A stretch of DNA of 64,000 bases, taken from JBMOLL01 sp049325415. GTDB lineage: Bacteria > Bacteroidota > Bacteroidia > Bacteroidales > GCA-2748055. How positions within the stretch are numbered: the first letter of the stretch is position 1; every line of letters starts with the position of its first letter. Below the pieces are notes generated by a model, which saw only the letters and a program-made list of their open reading frames with translations, did no database searches and had not been told where the DNA came from. This document shows positions 25,458 to 34,127 of the stretch, one piece after another. The translations under genes were made by a program, and so were the position numbers. Location: contig JBMOLL010000008.1 of NCBI GenBank assembly GCA_049325415.1, positions 1 to 64,000 of the forward strand, in the 5' to 3' direction.

Positions 25458-28400
25458 ATGAGAAAAATCATTGAGAAATTTGTAGAGTACCCCATTTATG
25501 CCAATCTGATCATTGCCGCTTTTATGATGGCCGGGGGACTGTGCCTGATGAATATGCGCAAATCCTTTTTTCCGGAAACAGAAAGCCGCTTCATTCAGAT
25601 CTCGGTATTCTACCCCGGAGCTTCGCCGGTAGAAATGGAAGAAGGGGTGACCACGAGAATAGAGGAGGCTATCCGGGGTCTGATCGGGATCAAGGAGATC
25701 ACCTCCACCTCCGTTGAAGACCGGGCTGTGGTTTCGGTAGAGACAACGGGGGAATACCCGGTAGATGAGGTCCTGATGGAAGTAAAAAACGCTGTGGACG
25801 GTATCTCTTCGCTACCCACGGCGGCGGAAAGGCCTATCGTTTCGAAGCAAAGATCACGGGCCCCGGCCCTGTTCATGTCGCTTGTACCCGATGAAGAAAA
25901 CGAGATCGGGCTGATGGCCCTGAAGGAATATGCCCAGCGTATCGAGGAGGATTTTTTCAACTCCGGTGTCATGAGCCAGATCTCCCTTTCGGGCTATCCT
26001 TCCCCGGAGATTTCTGTGGAGATCCGTGAAGAAGACCTTTTACGGTATCATCTGACCTTCGATGACCTTATGACGGCCATCCAGCAAAACAACCAGGATG
26101 TATCGGGGGGACAGATCAAATCACAGGAAGAGGAGCTGCTCATTCGTTTACGTTCAAGGAGTTCTGACCCTGCCAAGATCGGAAACATCATTTTACGGGG
26201 AGAGCCCGACGGCCGGTTCATCCGGATCCGGGATGTCGCCGAGGTAAAAAAGAAATTTGCCGATACTTCTCAAAAGGCCTGGTATAACGGCAGAACGTCC
26301 GTTTCCATCCGGGTGGAAAAATTACCCGAAGAGGACCTTGACGAAATCACTGAATTTGCCACCCGGTACATGGAGGAGTTTAATGCAAAGAATTACGGGG
26401 TGAAACTGGTGATGTCGAGGGCTTTCCTGGAAATCCTTCAGAGCCGCCTCAAACTATTAACAAATAACGGTTTGTTTGGTCTCGCCCTGGTCGTGCTCTC
26501 GCTTTCCCTTTTTCTGAGTTTACGGTTATCGCTCTGGGTGTCATTCGGCATTCCTTTCAGTTTTCTGGCGATGTTTATCGTGACCTATTTTGCGGGGATA
26601 ACGATCAATATGTATTCCCTGTTCGGAATGATCCTGGTGGTGGGTATCCTTGTGGATGACGGGATTGTGGTTGCCGAGAACATCTTTGTCCATTTCGAAT
26701 CGGGTAAGTCGCCCATGCGGGCGGCAGTCGACGGGGTTATGGAGGTGCTTCCGGCGGTAGTTACTTCAGTGACTACGACGATTGTAGCCTTTACTCCGCT
26801 GCTGTTTCTAGCGGGCACCACCATGGAAATCATGTTGCACATGGCCATTGTGGTTATTGCCAGCCTGGCTTTTTCGCTTTTTGAATCCCTGCTTGTATTA
26901 CCGGCCCACCTTGCAAATCCGCGGGCACTGAGTCAGAGCAGTCTGGCCAACCGGAACAAAGGTTTCAAAAAACGTTTTGAGCATTTCTTCAACTGGCTGA
27001 AAGATGATCTCTATCAGCCCGCACTGATCTGGCTCCTGCGATGGCGGCACATTGTCTGGGCCATACCGGTTGCACTTTACATGATTACAGCCGGGCTCTT
27101 TTTTGGAGGACATATTAAAAACACCTACTTCCCGGTGGTTGACTACGATAATTTTGATATCAACGTCGCCTATACCCCGGGCGACGGTGAACGACAGACG
27201 ATAGAAACCATCCGACGTATTGAGAAGGCGATCTGGGAGGTCAATGAAGACCTGAAGCGTGACCTGGGAGAGGATGCGGATATCATTGAACGGGTTCAGT
27301 CGAATCTGGGCAGTGCCTTCAGCGGTCAGGAGTCGGGCGCACATTGTGCCAGCATCCGGGTCTATCCAAAAGATCTGGAGGGTCTGGATATTGCCGGTTT
27401 TGACATTGCCAACAGGGTAAGGGAGAAGATCGGGCCGGTTGCCGGTGCGCAAAAGTACACCGTGGGAGGCAGAAACCGCTGGGGGGCACCGGTGAGTATC
27501 GGGTTGATGTCGAAGAACCTGCAGGAGCTGGATGCTGCAAAAAATTACCTGATGACACGCCTGGAGGAAATGCCCCAGCTTAAGGATATCAACGAAAACA
27601 TTGCCCTGGGGAAACAGGAGATCAGGTTAAAACTCAAGCCCGCGGCATATTTCCTGGGGCTGGATGAGACCACAATTGCCCGTCAGATACGGCAGGGCTT
27701 TTATGGCGGGCAGGCGCAGCGTTTACAGGAAGGGCGTGATGAGCTGAGGATCTGGGTCCGTTTCCCCGGTTCGGACAGGATGAATATCGGGCAGCTTGAC
27801 AAGATGAAGATTAAGACTGCCGGCGGGGAATATCCTCTGTCGGAACTGGCTGATTATTCGATGGAAAGGGGGCCTGTAGCCATTAACCGTTTCAACGGTT
27901 CCCGGGAAATCCGGGTAGAGGCAGAGACGCTGGATCCCTATGCTTCGGTGCCTGATATACTCGGGCAGATTGAAAAAGAGATCCTCCCCGACCTTTTATC
28001 CCTTTACACCGGTATCCGCTATACCTTCCAGGGACAGCAAAAATACAGCCGCGAAGCCCTCGCAAAAATATACCGGTACTTCTCCGTCGCCTTTATGCTG
28101 ATTGTCTTTATCATGCTGATTCATTTCAGGAGCACGCAGCAGACCCTGATCGTCCTTCTGATGATCCCCATGGCCATGCTGGGCGTTTTCTGGGGACACG
28201 GGATCCACGACAAGCCGCTCTCAATGATGAGTCTGTGGGGGATGGTGGCGCTTACCGGGGTGGTGATCAATGATGCGATAGTCTTCCTTTCAAAATACAA
28301 CAGCAATCTGGTCGAAGGTATGAAGATACGTGATGCCATCATCCAGGCCGGGAGGAGCCGTTTGCGGCCGATTATTCTGACCACGCTGACAACATCGATC

Positions 28401-28691
28401 GGTCTGTTTCCCATGATTGCCCAGCGCAGTGTTCAGGCGCAGTTCCTGATCCCGATGGCCATCAGCCTGGCCTACGGAGTGGCTTTCGGAACGGTGTTCA
28501 TTCTGATCTTCCTGCCGGTGCTGATCATGCTTTTCAATGACGCCAGGCTGATGGCAAGACGGCTGATTGCCGGAGAAAGTCCTGAAAGGGAGGACATCGA
28601 GGTTGCGATAAAACTTCACAGGAGAAAACTTGAATATGAAGAGAACGGATATGACAAGAAACACCAGAATATTCCCGATGACATGCCCTGA
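25458..28691 (+). CDS. RND-family efflux transporter permease
   Basis: 1077 residues, full length for an RND pump. An N-terminal helix starts after MRKIIEKFVEYPIYANLIIA, followed by the first porter domain, helices 2-6 with a GILVDDGIVVAEN motif in helix 4, a second porter domain, and helices 8-12 with GVVINDAIVFLSKYN. The paired acids in helix 4 expected for proton coupling are present (DD). It is of the AcrB/HAE superfamily, but the substrate (drug, metal or lipid) cannot be read from sequence. It is flanked by its adaptor and TolC-like channel; the channel gene overlaps its 3' end. Confidence 0.95.
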   Translation: MRKIIEKFVEYPIYANLIIAAFMMAGGLCLMNMRKSFFPETESRFIQISVFYPGASPVEMEEGVTTRIEEAIRGLIGIKEITSTSVEDRAVVSVETTGEYPVDEVLMEVKNAVDGISSLPTAAERPIVSKQRSRAPALFMSLVPDEENEIGLMALKEYAQRIEEDFFNSGVMSQISLSGYPSPEISVEIREEDLLRYHLTFDDLMTAIQQNNQDVSGGQIKSQEEELLIRLRSRSSDPAKIGNIILRGEPDGRFIRIRDVAEVKKKFADTSQKAWYNGRTSVSIRVEKLPEEDLDEITEFATRYMEEFNAKNYGVKLVMSRAFLEILQSRLKLLTNNGLFGLALVVLSLSLFLSLRLSLWVSFGIPFSFLAMFIVTYFAGITINMYSLFGMILVVGILVDDGIVVAENIFVHFESGKSPMRAAVDGVMEVLPAVVTSVTTTIVAFTPLLFLAGTTMEIMLHMAIVVIASLAFSLFESLLVLPAHLANPRALSQSSLANRNKGFKKRFEHFFNWLKDDLYQPALIWLLRWRHIVWAIPVALYMITAGLFFGGHIKNTYFPVVDYDNFDINVAYTPGDGERQTIETIRRIEKAIWEVNEDLKRDLGEDADIIERVQSNLGSAFSGQESGAHCASIRVYPKDLEGLDIAGFDIANRVREKIGPVAGAQKYTVGGRNRWGAPVSIGLMSKNLQELDAAKNYLMTRLEEMPQLKDINENIALGKQEIRLKLKPAAYFLGLDETTIARQIRQGFYGGQAQRLQEGRDELRIWVRFPGSDRMNIGQLDKMKIKTAGGEYPLSELADYSMERGPVAINRFNGSREIRVEAETLDPYASVPDILGQIEKEILPDLLSLYTGIRYTFQGQQKYSREALAKIYRYFSVAFMLIVFIMLIHFRSTQQTLIVLLMIPMAMLGVFWGHGIHDKPLSMMSLWGMVALTGVVINDAIVFLSKYNSNLVEGMKIRDAIIQAGRSRLRPIILTTLTTSIGLFPMIAQRSVQAQFLIPMAISLAYGVAFGTVFILIFLPVLIMLFNDARLMARRLIAGESPEREDIEVAIKLHRRKLEYEENGYDKKHQNIPDDMP

Positions 28692-29994
28692 TCTGCGGAT
28701 CAGGCTTTTTGCCATCCTTTCGCTGTTTCTGCTTTTCTCCGGGGCGGCGGCTCAGCGCAGGGAGTTATCGCTCCAGGAGGCTGTTGCGCTGACCCTGAAA
28801 CATCATTACAGCATTGTGCTGGCCGGTTTTGAAACGGATCTGGCGCGGCTGAATAACACCTGGGAAGCCGCCGGTCGTTTCCCGACCGTAGGGATAGATG
28901 GCAGTCTCTCGACCCGACAGACGATTGACGGAGGAGATAACGCCATACTCAACAGTTTCAGTGCCGGTCTCGGCCTTGACTGGGTCGTTTTTAACGGTTT
29001 CCGGGTCGGCATCACCAAGGAGAAGCTGGAACAATTACAGCTTTTATCCGAAGGAAATGCGGCGCTGGTTATTGAGGGGGCCATTGAGGAGGTTATCCTG
29101 ACTTACTATTCCGTTTTGCTGGAGAAGGAAAAAGAAGCGGTGCTGGAACGTCTGTTCCGACTGTCGGGCGACCGCTATAGTTATGAAGAGGCAAGGTATG
29201 AACTGGGGGGATCGGGAAGCTACCAGCTTCTTCAGGCCAGGAATGTTTATCTGGGCGATGAAGCAGCCTATCTGACGCAACAGGTAAACGTCAGGAGTTA
29301 TACCAGGGAACTCAATTACCTCACCGGTGATGCGCCTGCTACCGAGTGGTCTTTCACTTCCTCCTTCACCCCCGATACCACGGATTACGAGCTGGACGAG
29401 CTGCTTCGGCTGATGTTGAGCAACAACCAGCGTCTGAAAAACCAGTACTGTTCGCTTTTGCTCCAGGAAAATGCCTGGCAGCTTGCCCGCAGCGATCTGT
29501 ATCCGTCGGTAAGATTTTCTGCCGGGCTCGACAATAATTTAAGCGGGAAAACGGTATACCCCGCCGACCCGGTAACCGGTAATGTGTTCACGCCTTCGGC
29601 CAGTCTTTCCTTCAGCTATGGCCTTTACCAGGGCGGAGCAAAGAAAAGGGCACTTGAGGCGGCCCGTATCAACAGGGAGGCGGCTTCTGTCGAGCGTGAG
29701 GAAATGATCCACCGGCTTACGAACACCCTCTACAGTGAATATGATCTTTACCAGGTGAGAAAAGTCCTGCTGACCGTCGCAGAGGAGGGTCTCAAAGCCG
29801 CCGAGATGAATCTCGAACTTTCAGAAGCCAAATACAGGGCCGGAACGCTCACTTCACTGGAATACCGCGATGTGCAGTTGTTATATCTGAATGCCGCCCT
29901 CCGCAGGTTGGAAGCAATTTACAACCTGATCAGTTCAAACATTACCCTTTCGAGGCTGACGGGAGGGATATTGGATTACAGCACAGAAGAATAG
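28636..29994 (+). CDS. TolC-family outer-membrane efflux channel
   Basis: About 452 residues if translation starts at the ATG at 28636; a TTG at 28630 and ATGs at 28651 and 28678 are alternatives. The last puts the signal peptide (LRIRLFAILSLFLLFSGAAA) closest to the N-terminus. The mature protein is made of long helices with the two-fold repeat of TolC proteins (LSLQEAVALTLKHHYSIVLA near the start; ASLSFSYGLYQGGAKKRALE in the second half). It forms a trimeric channel across the outer membrane and periplasm, completing the RND system. The start overlaps the pump gene by about 14-60 bases depending on the codon used. Confidence 0.92.
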   Translation: MKRTDMTRNTRIFPMTCPDLRIRLFAILSLFLLFSGAAAQRRELSLQEAVALTLKHHYSIVLAGFETDLARLNNTWEAAGRFPTVGIDGSLSTRQTIDGGDNAILNSFSAGLGLDWVVFNGFRVGITKEKLEQLQLLSEGNAALVIEGAIEEVILTYYSVLLEKEKEAVLERLFRLSGDRYSYEEARYELGGSGSYQLLQARNVYLGDEAAYLTQQVNVRSYTRELNYLTGDAPATEWSFTSSFTPDTTDYELDELLRLMLSNNQRLKNQYCSLLLQENAWQLARSDLYPSVRFSAGLDNNLSGKTVYPADPVTGNVFTPSASLSFSYGLYQGGAKKRALEAARINREAASVEREEMIHRLTNTLYSEYDLYQVRKVLLTVAEEGLKAAEMNLELSEAKYRAGTLTSLEYRDVQLLYLNAALRRLEAIYNLISSNITLSRLTGGILDYSTEE

Positions 29995-30023
29995 CAACTG
30001 AGCTTCGGAGTATGTTCTGCAAC

Positions 30024-30050
30024 AAAAAAACCCCGGCATTTCTGCCGGGG
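30024..30050 (-). terminator. Rho-independent terminator of tRNA-Phe
   Basis: On the reverse strand a stem of 8 GC-rich pairs (CCCCGGCA with TGCCGGGG, 30031-30050) is followed by seven T residues (30030-30024). It starts 3 bases past the tRNA 3' end. Confidence 0.85.
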
Positions 30051-30053
30051 TCG

Positions 30054-30126
30054 TGGTGCCACCAAGAATCGAACTAGGGACACCAGGATTTTCAGTCCTG
30101 TGCTCTACCAACTGAGCTATGGCACC
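30054..30126 (-). tRNA. tRNA-Phe (anticodon GAA)
   Basis: 73 nt on the reverse strand: acceptor GGTGCCA/TGGCACC with discriminator A, D arm GCTC/GAGC, anticodon stem CAGGA/TCCTG with loop CTGAAAA, T loop TTCGATT. The T stem (CCTAG/CTTGG) has one T-T mismatch in the middle, which is unusual. CCA is not encoded as a full triplet. A consensus promoter lies upstream and a terminator directly downstream. Confidence 0.96.
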
Positions 30127-30144
30127 GATGCTGTTAAAGCGAGG

Positions 30145-30175
30145 CAAATTTACAATATTTTTTTTTATCTGCAAA
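30145..30175 (-). promoter_or_regulatory. Promoter of tRNA-Phe
   Basis: Reverse strand: TTTG (30175-30172), 19-base spacer, TAAATTTG (30152-30145). Both boxes match the Bacteroidota consensus and lie 18 bp before the tRNA 5' end. Confidence 0.7.
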
Positions 30176-30341
30176 ACGGAAAAAAATATTTCATCTGTAG
30201 TCCGGATCTTTCCTTCCGGCAAAGGTTTTCGTGATGGCGATTCGCTCGCGGATCTGACAGAATGGCCTGCTTTTCAACGGTTTTGAGCAAATTCCGGTCC
30301 GGCGGGTTCACCCGGTTCTCCGTTTATATCTTTTTCTTTTA

Positions 30342-30349
30342 TACTTTTG
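30342..30349 (+). promoter_or_regulatory. -7 promoter box for the M16 peptidase gene
   Basis: TACTTTTG, a full TAnnTTTG match, 7 bp upstream of the ATG at 30357. The upstream box is T-rich but has no exact TTTG. The leader would be very short. Confidence 0.4.
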
Positions 30350-30356
30350 TGCGTTT

Positions 30357-31583
30357 ATGGAAGCCATTTACAAGACACACCAGTTTCCCAACGGGATACG
30401 GCTGATTCATCGTCATCATGATTCAGCGGTAGCGCATTTCGGGATGATCGTACAAACCGGTACGAGGGATGAAGAGGAGGCCGAGCATGGCCTGGCTCAT
30501 TTCATTGAGCATATGTTTTTTAAGGGAACGGAGCGGCGTACTGCTTTTCAGATTATTTCGCGGCTGGAGGATGTCGGGGGAGATATCAATGCCTATACCA
30601 CGAAGGAGGAAACGGCGATCCATGCCTCCTTTCTAAGACAGGATTACAGGCGGGCGGTTGATCTGATCCATGAGCTGTTTATCAGTTCTACTTTTTCCAT
30701 CCGCGAGCGCAGGAAAGAAATCGACGTCATTATCAGCGAAATACAGTCGTATGAAGATTCCCCCTCCGAATTGATTTTCGACGATGCCGAGGAGTTGCTT
30801 TATCCCGGGCAGTCGATTGGCCGGAATATTCTCGGAACGAGAAAATCCCTGAAAAAATTCCAGAACGGGATGGTTGAAAATTTTTTCAGGGAGAATTACT
30901 CCACTGATGAGATTGTGCTTTGTTCGCTTGGTTCGGTAGATTTTTCGAAACTTGTGATGATGATCTCCCGTACCTTTGGAGAGATCCCCCTAAAAAGCCG
31001 CATACGGCCACGTATTCGACCTTTCTGCAGTAACGGGCAGCAACTGACGGTAAGAAAGCGAACCCACCAGACCCATTGCATCCTGATTACCGAAGGATAT
31101 GATCTGCATCATGAAGATCGCCTTGCATTGCATTTACTGAACAACATCCTGGGCGGGCCCGGAATGAACTCACGCCTCAACCTGGCCCTGCGGGAGCGCC
31201 GTGGTTATTCATACAGTGCGGAATCGCATTATGCCCCCTATACCGATACAGGGGCCCTGGCTGTATATTTCAGCTGTGACAGGGAAAAGTTTGATTCCTG
31301 TTATGAACTGGCGATTAAGGAAATCCGGAGTCTTTCCGAAAAGGATCTCACGCCCGGCCGCCTGACCAGTGCCCGCAAACAGATCATCGGCCAGCTTGCC
31401 ATTTCTTCGGATATCCCCGAGCACCTATTGCTGACCATGGGGAAAAGCTACCAGTTGTTTCATACGGTTGACTCGCTGGAGGATATCCGGATGAAGCTTG
31501 AGCAGATCAGTGCTGCCCGATTGAAAAGCATTGCCCGCCAGGTCTTTGAGCCTGAACGGCTCAACACTTTAATTTATACCTGA
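30357..31583 (+). CDS. M16 family zinc metallopeptidase (insulinase-like)
   Basis: 408 residues. The inverted zinc motif HxxEH is intact as H48-F-I-E51-H52 in GLAHFIEHMFFKG, with the downstream acidic ligand region EIQSYEDSPSE. The C-terminal inactive half has the usual RERRGYSYSAESHY block. No signal peptide, so probably a cytoplasmic processing or peptide-degrading enzyme. Its stop overlaps the ATG of the O-methyltransferase (TGATG), so the two are translationally coupled; a functional link is not known. Confidence 0.94.
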   Translation: MEAIYKTHQFPNGIRLIHRHHDSAVAHFGMIVQTGTRDEEEAEHGLAHFIEHMFFKGTERRTAFQIISRLEDVGGDINAYTTKEETAIHASFLRQDYRRAVDLIHELFISSTFSIRERRKEIDVIISEIQSYEDSPSELIFDDAEELLYPGQSIGRNILGTRKSLKKFQNGMVENFFRENYSTDEIVLCSLGSVDFSKLVMMISRTFGEIPLKSRIRPRIRPFCSNGQQLTVRKRTHQTHCILITEGYDLHHEDRLALHLLNNILGGPGMNSRLNLALRERRGYSYSAESHYAPYTDTGALAVYFSCDREKFDSCYELAIKEIRSLSEKDLTPGRLTSARKQIIGQLAISSDIPEHLLLTMGKSYQLFHTVDSLEDIRMKLEQISAARLKSIARQVFEPERLNTLIYT

Positions 31584-32224
31584 TGAATCCCTTTGACCTT
31601 CCCGAAGAGGCGGAGAGATACCTGGAGGAGCATACCTCTCCGGAAGGAGACGTGCTGCGGGGCATCAGCCGTTACACCTGGCTGAACGAGGTTCATCCGC
31701 AAATGATCTCCGGTCAGGTTCAGGGCTGGTTTTACCGTATGGTAAGCCTGATGATCCGTCCGGAGCGGATCCTGGAGATCGGCACTTTTACCGGTTATTC
31801 CACCATTGCCCTCAGTGCCGGATTAAAGGAAGGCGGACGGATATGTACGATCGAGATCAATGAAGAGTACCGGGAGGTTTGTCTCCGTCATTTCAGGGAA
31901 GCCGGGATTGAGGAAAAGACAGAACTGATCATCGGTGATGCCCTGACTGTTCTGCCGGGACTTGCCGGGCCCTTTGACCTGGTGTTGATAGATGCCCGTA
32001 AGGAAGAATACCCGGATTATTACCAAATGATCCTTGGGACGGTAAGACCGGGAGGGATCCTCCTCGCGGATAATGTGCTCTGGGGCGGAAAAGTGCTGGA
32101 GGAGCCGAGAGAAGTTTCCGCAGAAGCCGTGCATGCATTCAACCGGATGGTGACTGCGGATCCCCGGGTTGAAAATGTGCTGCTGCCGGTCAGGGATGGC
32201 ATCATGTTTATCCGCAAGCGTTGA
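31583..32224 (+). CDS. O-methyltransferase, class I SAM-dependent (YrrM/COMT-like)
   Basis: 213 residues. SAM-binding motif I ILEIGTFTGYSTIALSAGL (about residues 62-80), the acidic end of strand 2 (ICTIEINEEY), then FDLVLIDARKEEYPDYY with the metal-ligand type Asp and LADNVLWGGKVLE, all typical of the catechol-O-methyltransferase-like family. The physiological substrate is unknown; bacterial members methylate catechols or hydroxylated tRNA uridine (TrmR). A tRNA role is possible because a U32/TrhP-like gene is present at the window start, but this is speculation. Confidence 0.9.
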   Translation: MNPFDLPEEAERYLEEHTSPEGDVLRGISRYTWLNEVHPQMISGQVQGWFYRMVSLMIRPERILEIGTFTGYSTIALSAGLKEGGRICTIEINEEYREVCLRHFREAGIEEKTELIIGDALTVLPGLAGPFDLVLIDARKEEYPDYYQMILGTVRPGGILLADNVLWGGKVLEEPREVSAEAVHAFNRMVTADPRVENVLLPVRDGIMFIRKR

Positions 32225-32228
32225 TGTT

Positions 32229-32261
32229 TTGTTTAATTTTTTTTGCCGTTTTCCTAAACAA
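32229..32261 (+). promoter_or_regulatory. Inverted repeat upstream of the CarH-like gene, probable operator
   Basis: TTGTTTAA (32229-32236) and CTAAACAA (32254-32261; one mismatch from TTAAACAA) face each other across a 17-base spacer. More partial copies (TTGTTAAT, GTTTAATT) lie between here and the ATG at 32303. The same paired elements occur before the next gene, the ECF sigma factor. Confidence 0.5.
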
Positions 32262-32302
32262 TTTCTTTCTGTATTTGTTAATTTGGCGTTTAATTCAGGA
32301 AA

Positions 32303-33187
32303 ATGGCTGTTTATTCGATAAAAGATCTGGAGAGCCTGTCGGGCATTAAGGCGCACACCATACGTATATGGGAAAAGCGTTACAGCCTGATACATCCACA
32401 TCGTACCTCAACAAATATCCGTTACTACACGGATAAGGATTTGAAGAAGATCCTGGGAATTGCCCTGCTTAACCGTCACGGGATAAAGATTTCCAATATT
32501 GCCCGGTTGAGCGACCTGGAGCTTAAGGAGGAGATCATGCGTCTGTCGGCGTCGAATGATGCCCGGCAGAGTATTATAGATTCCCTGATCATGGCGATGG
32601 TGGAAATGGACGAGATCCGCTTTTTGTCGATCCTCAACAAATCCATTTCCAGGATTGGTTTTAAAGAAACTATCCTGCAGGTGGTGTATCCGTTTCTCAA
32701 CCGGACGGGAGTGCTCTGGCAGGCCGGGGAGATCAGTCCGGCCCATGAGCATTTTGTCTCGAACCTGATCCGTCAGAAAATCGTATCGGCCATTGATAGT
32801 TTTACCCATGTTTACGATCCCGGGAGTAAAAAATTCATCCTTTTGCTTCCGGAAGGGGAGTGGCATGAAATCGGACTGTTATTTTCCTTTTTTCTGTTAA
32901 GGGAAGCCGGCCATGAGGTGATTTACCTCGGTCAGTCGGTCCCCTACTCCGATCTTCTGGCCACAGGCGCCAATAAATCATTCGATTTCATTCTTCTTTC
33001 AAGCACCACTCCCCGTCCTGATTTCAATATTACGGAATACCTTCAGGATCTGGGTGTTGCGTTTCCGGACAAGACAATCCTATACTTTTCTTACGGTCTG
33101 ACGGAAAAACCCGCGGTGCTTGGAGAACATCATGTTCACCTGAATGAACTCAAAGACCTTGTCCGTTTCCTGGACTCTCTGAAATAG
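32303..33187 (+). CDS. MerR-family regulator with B12-binding domain, CarH/LitR-like
   Basis: 294 residues. An N-terminal MerR winged helix (YSIKDLESLSGIKAHTIRIW) spans residues 4-70. A helical cap contains W139 and E149-H150 (the W-x9-EH signature of the adenosylcobalamin cap), and the B12 fold carries H188 in GEWHEIG as the expected lower cobalt ligand. Known CarH proteins bind adenosylcobalamin, form tetramers in the dark and repress carotenoid or photoprotection genes until light breaks the Co-C bond. The residue after the Trp is Gln (Q140), where Thermus CarH, as I recall, has the His that caps cobalt after light exposure. It is followed by an ECF sigma gene with shared upstream repeats. 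Confidence 0.9.
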   Translation: MAVYSIKDLESLSGIKAHTIRIWEKRYSLIHPHRTSTNIRYYTDKDLKKILGIALLNRHGIKISNIARLSDLELKEEIMRLSASNDARQSIIDSLIMAMVEMDEIRFLSILNKSISRIGFKETILQVVYPFLNRTGVLWQAGEISPAHEHFVSNLIRQKIVSAIDSFTHVYDPGSKKFILLLPEGEWHEIGLLFSFFLLREAGHEVIYLGQSVPYSDLLATGANKSFDFILLSSTTPRPDFNITEYLQDLGVAFPDKTILYFSYGLTEKPAVLGEHHVHLNELKDLVRFLDSLK

Positions 33188-33286
33188 TCGTTTTCCCTAT
33201 TTCCCGGCCGTTTTGCGGCTAAGCTTCTGAAATCAAGCGATTAAGACCTCGCCTGCCGAGGAAATATATCCCATTACCCCTTTCGG

Positions 33287-33318
33287 TTGTTTAATCTTTA
33301 CGTGGTAGGGTTAAACAA
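33287..33318 (+). promoter_or_regulatory. Perfect inverted repeat TTGTTTAA/TTAAACAA
   Basis: Arms at 33287-33294 and 33311-33318 are exact reverse complements with a 16-base spacer. The arrangement matches that upstream of the CarH-like gene (17-base spacer), so both are probably bound by the same regulator. It lies about 150 bp upstream of the likely sigma promoter. Confidence 0.55.
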
Positions 33319-33443
33319 TTTTCACATTTTTCTCAATTTAGAATAAGGGGATATTTATACCCTATTGTCTTTTATTAGCAAGCGTTTCAGAATTATTCTT
33401 ATTTGGAATGGCCTCTATTTTAGCCTTTTTTATGATTTCAACA

Positions 33444-33486
33444 TTTGGATTTTGTTGAATCGGAACGTACATTTGTTAAACATTTT
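33444..33486 (+). promoter_or_regulatory. Promoter of the ECF sigma gene with overlapping operator half-site
   Basis: TTTG (33444-33447), 20-base spacer, TACATTTG (33468-33475): an exact Bacteroidota promoter, 38 bp before the ATG. The -7 box runs straight into TTGTTAAACA (33473-33482), a variant of the repeat seen in the two upstream operators, so bound repressor would cover the -7 box and start site. Confidence 0.65.
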
Positions 33487-33513
33487 TAATGCTTCAAACT
33501 AAAAATTAGAATT

Positions 33514-34017
33514 ATGACAACGATGGAGTTTAATCACAAGCTGATAAGCATGGAAGAGCGGCTGGAGCGTTTTGCCCTCAGTCTGACTGCCAACCGGGAA
33601 GAAGCTAAGGATTTGCTTCAGGAAACATATCTGAAAGCTTTATCATCCAAGGATAAATTCATTGAGTTCACCAATTTTGAGGCCTGGGCCTATACCATCA
33701 TGAAGAACACCTTCATTAACAATTACAGGAAAGCCATAAGGCAGAACACGGTTGTTGATACCACGAAGGATCTTTATTATCTGAACAACACCAAGGAGTC
33801 GGTTAATATCCGTCCCGATTCTTCCTTCCAGCACAAGGAGATTGTCAAGCATATTGAAAGTCTGCAGGATGAGCTGAGGATCCCCTTCAAGATGCATACG
33901 GAAGGGTACAAGTATAAAGAGATTGCCGAAGAGCTTAACCTGAAGATCGGTACGGTTAAGAGCAGGATATTCTTCACCCGCAAGAAGCTGATGGAATCGC
34001 TTCAGGGTTATGAGTAG
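33514..34017 (+). CDS. ECF-family RNA polymerase sigma factor, probably CarH-controlled
   Basis: 167 residues. Region 2: EAKDLLQETYLKALSSKDKF and WAYTIMKNTFINNYRKA (about residues 28-75). Region 4: ELRIPFKMHTEGYKYKEIAE and KIGTVKSRIFFTRKKLME (about 110-162). No anti-sigma gene is adjacent, which suggests control at the level of transcription, by the upstream B12-type MerR regulator (inference from shared repeats). In other bacteria B12-MerR/ECF pairs drive carotenoid or light-stress genes; no such genes lie nearby. A terminator follows. Confidence 0.94.
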   Translation: MTTMEFNHKLISMEERLERFALSLTANREEAKDLLQETYLKALSSKDKFIEFTNFEAWAYTIMKNTFINNYRKAIRQNTVVDTTKDLYYLNNTKESVNIRPDSSFQHKEIVKHIESLQDELRIPFKMHTEGYKYKEIAEELNLKIGTVKSRIFFTRKKLMESLQGYE

Positions 34018-34057
34018 GATTTGTCAGTTAGTAGTTAGGTTAGTTTGGTTATGAAAT

Positions 34058-34090
34058 TGCCCCGGTTACAACCGGGGCATTTCTGTTTTA
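34058..34090 (+). terminator. Probable Rho-independent terminator after the sigma gene
   Basis: Stem TGCCCCGGT (34058-34066) with ACCGGGGCA (34071-34079), loop TACA, followed by TTTCTGTTTTA, an imperfect T run. Confidence 0.7.
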
Positions 34091-34127
34091 CGGGGGGCCA
34101 TAAGTGATTTGTTTTTATTTTTAGGGC

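Larger units (their letters stand above)
33188..33513 (+). other. AT-rich regulatory interval between the CarH-like and sigma genes
   Basis: 326 bp without a convincing ORF. It holds one perfect inverted repeat near 33.30 kb, a consensus promoter near 33.46 kb, and a further repeat half-site on that promoter. The length exceeds what the sigma promoter needs, so a small RNA from the middle (33320-33440) cannot be excluded, but I see no terminator in it. Confidence 0.5.
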
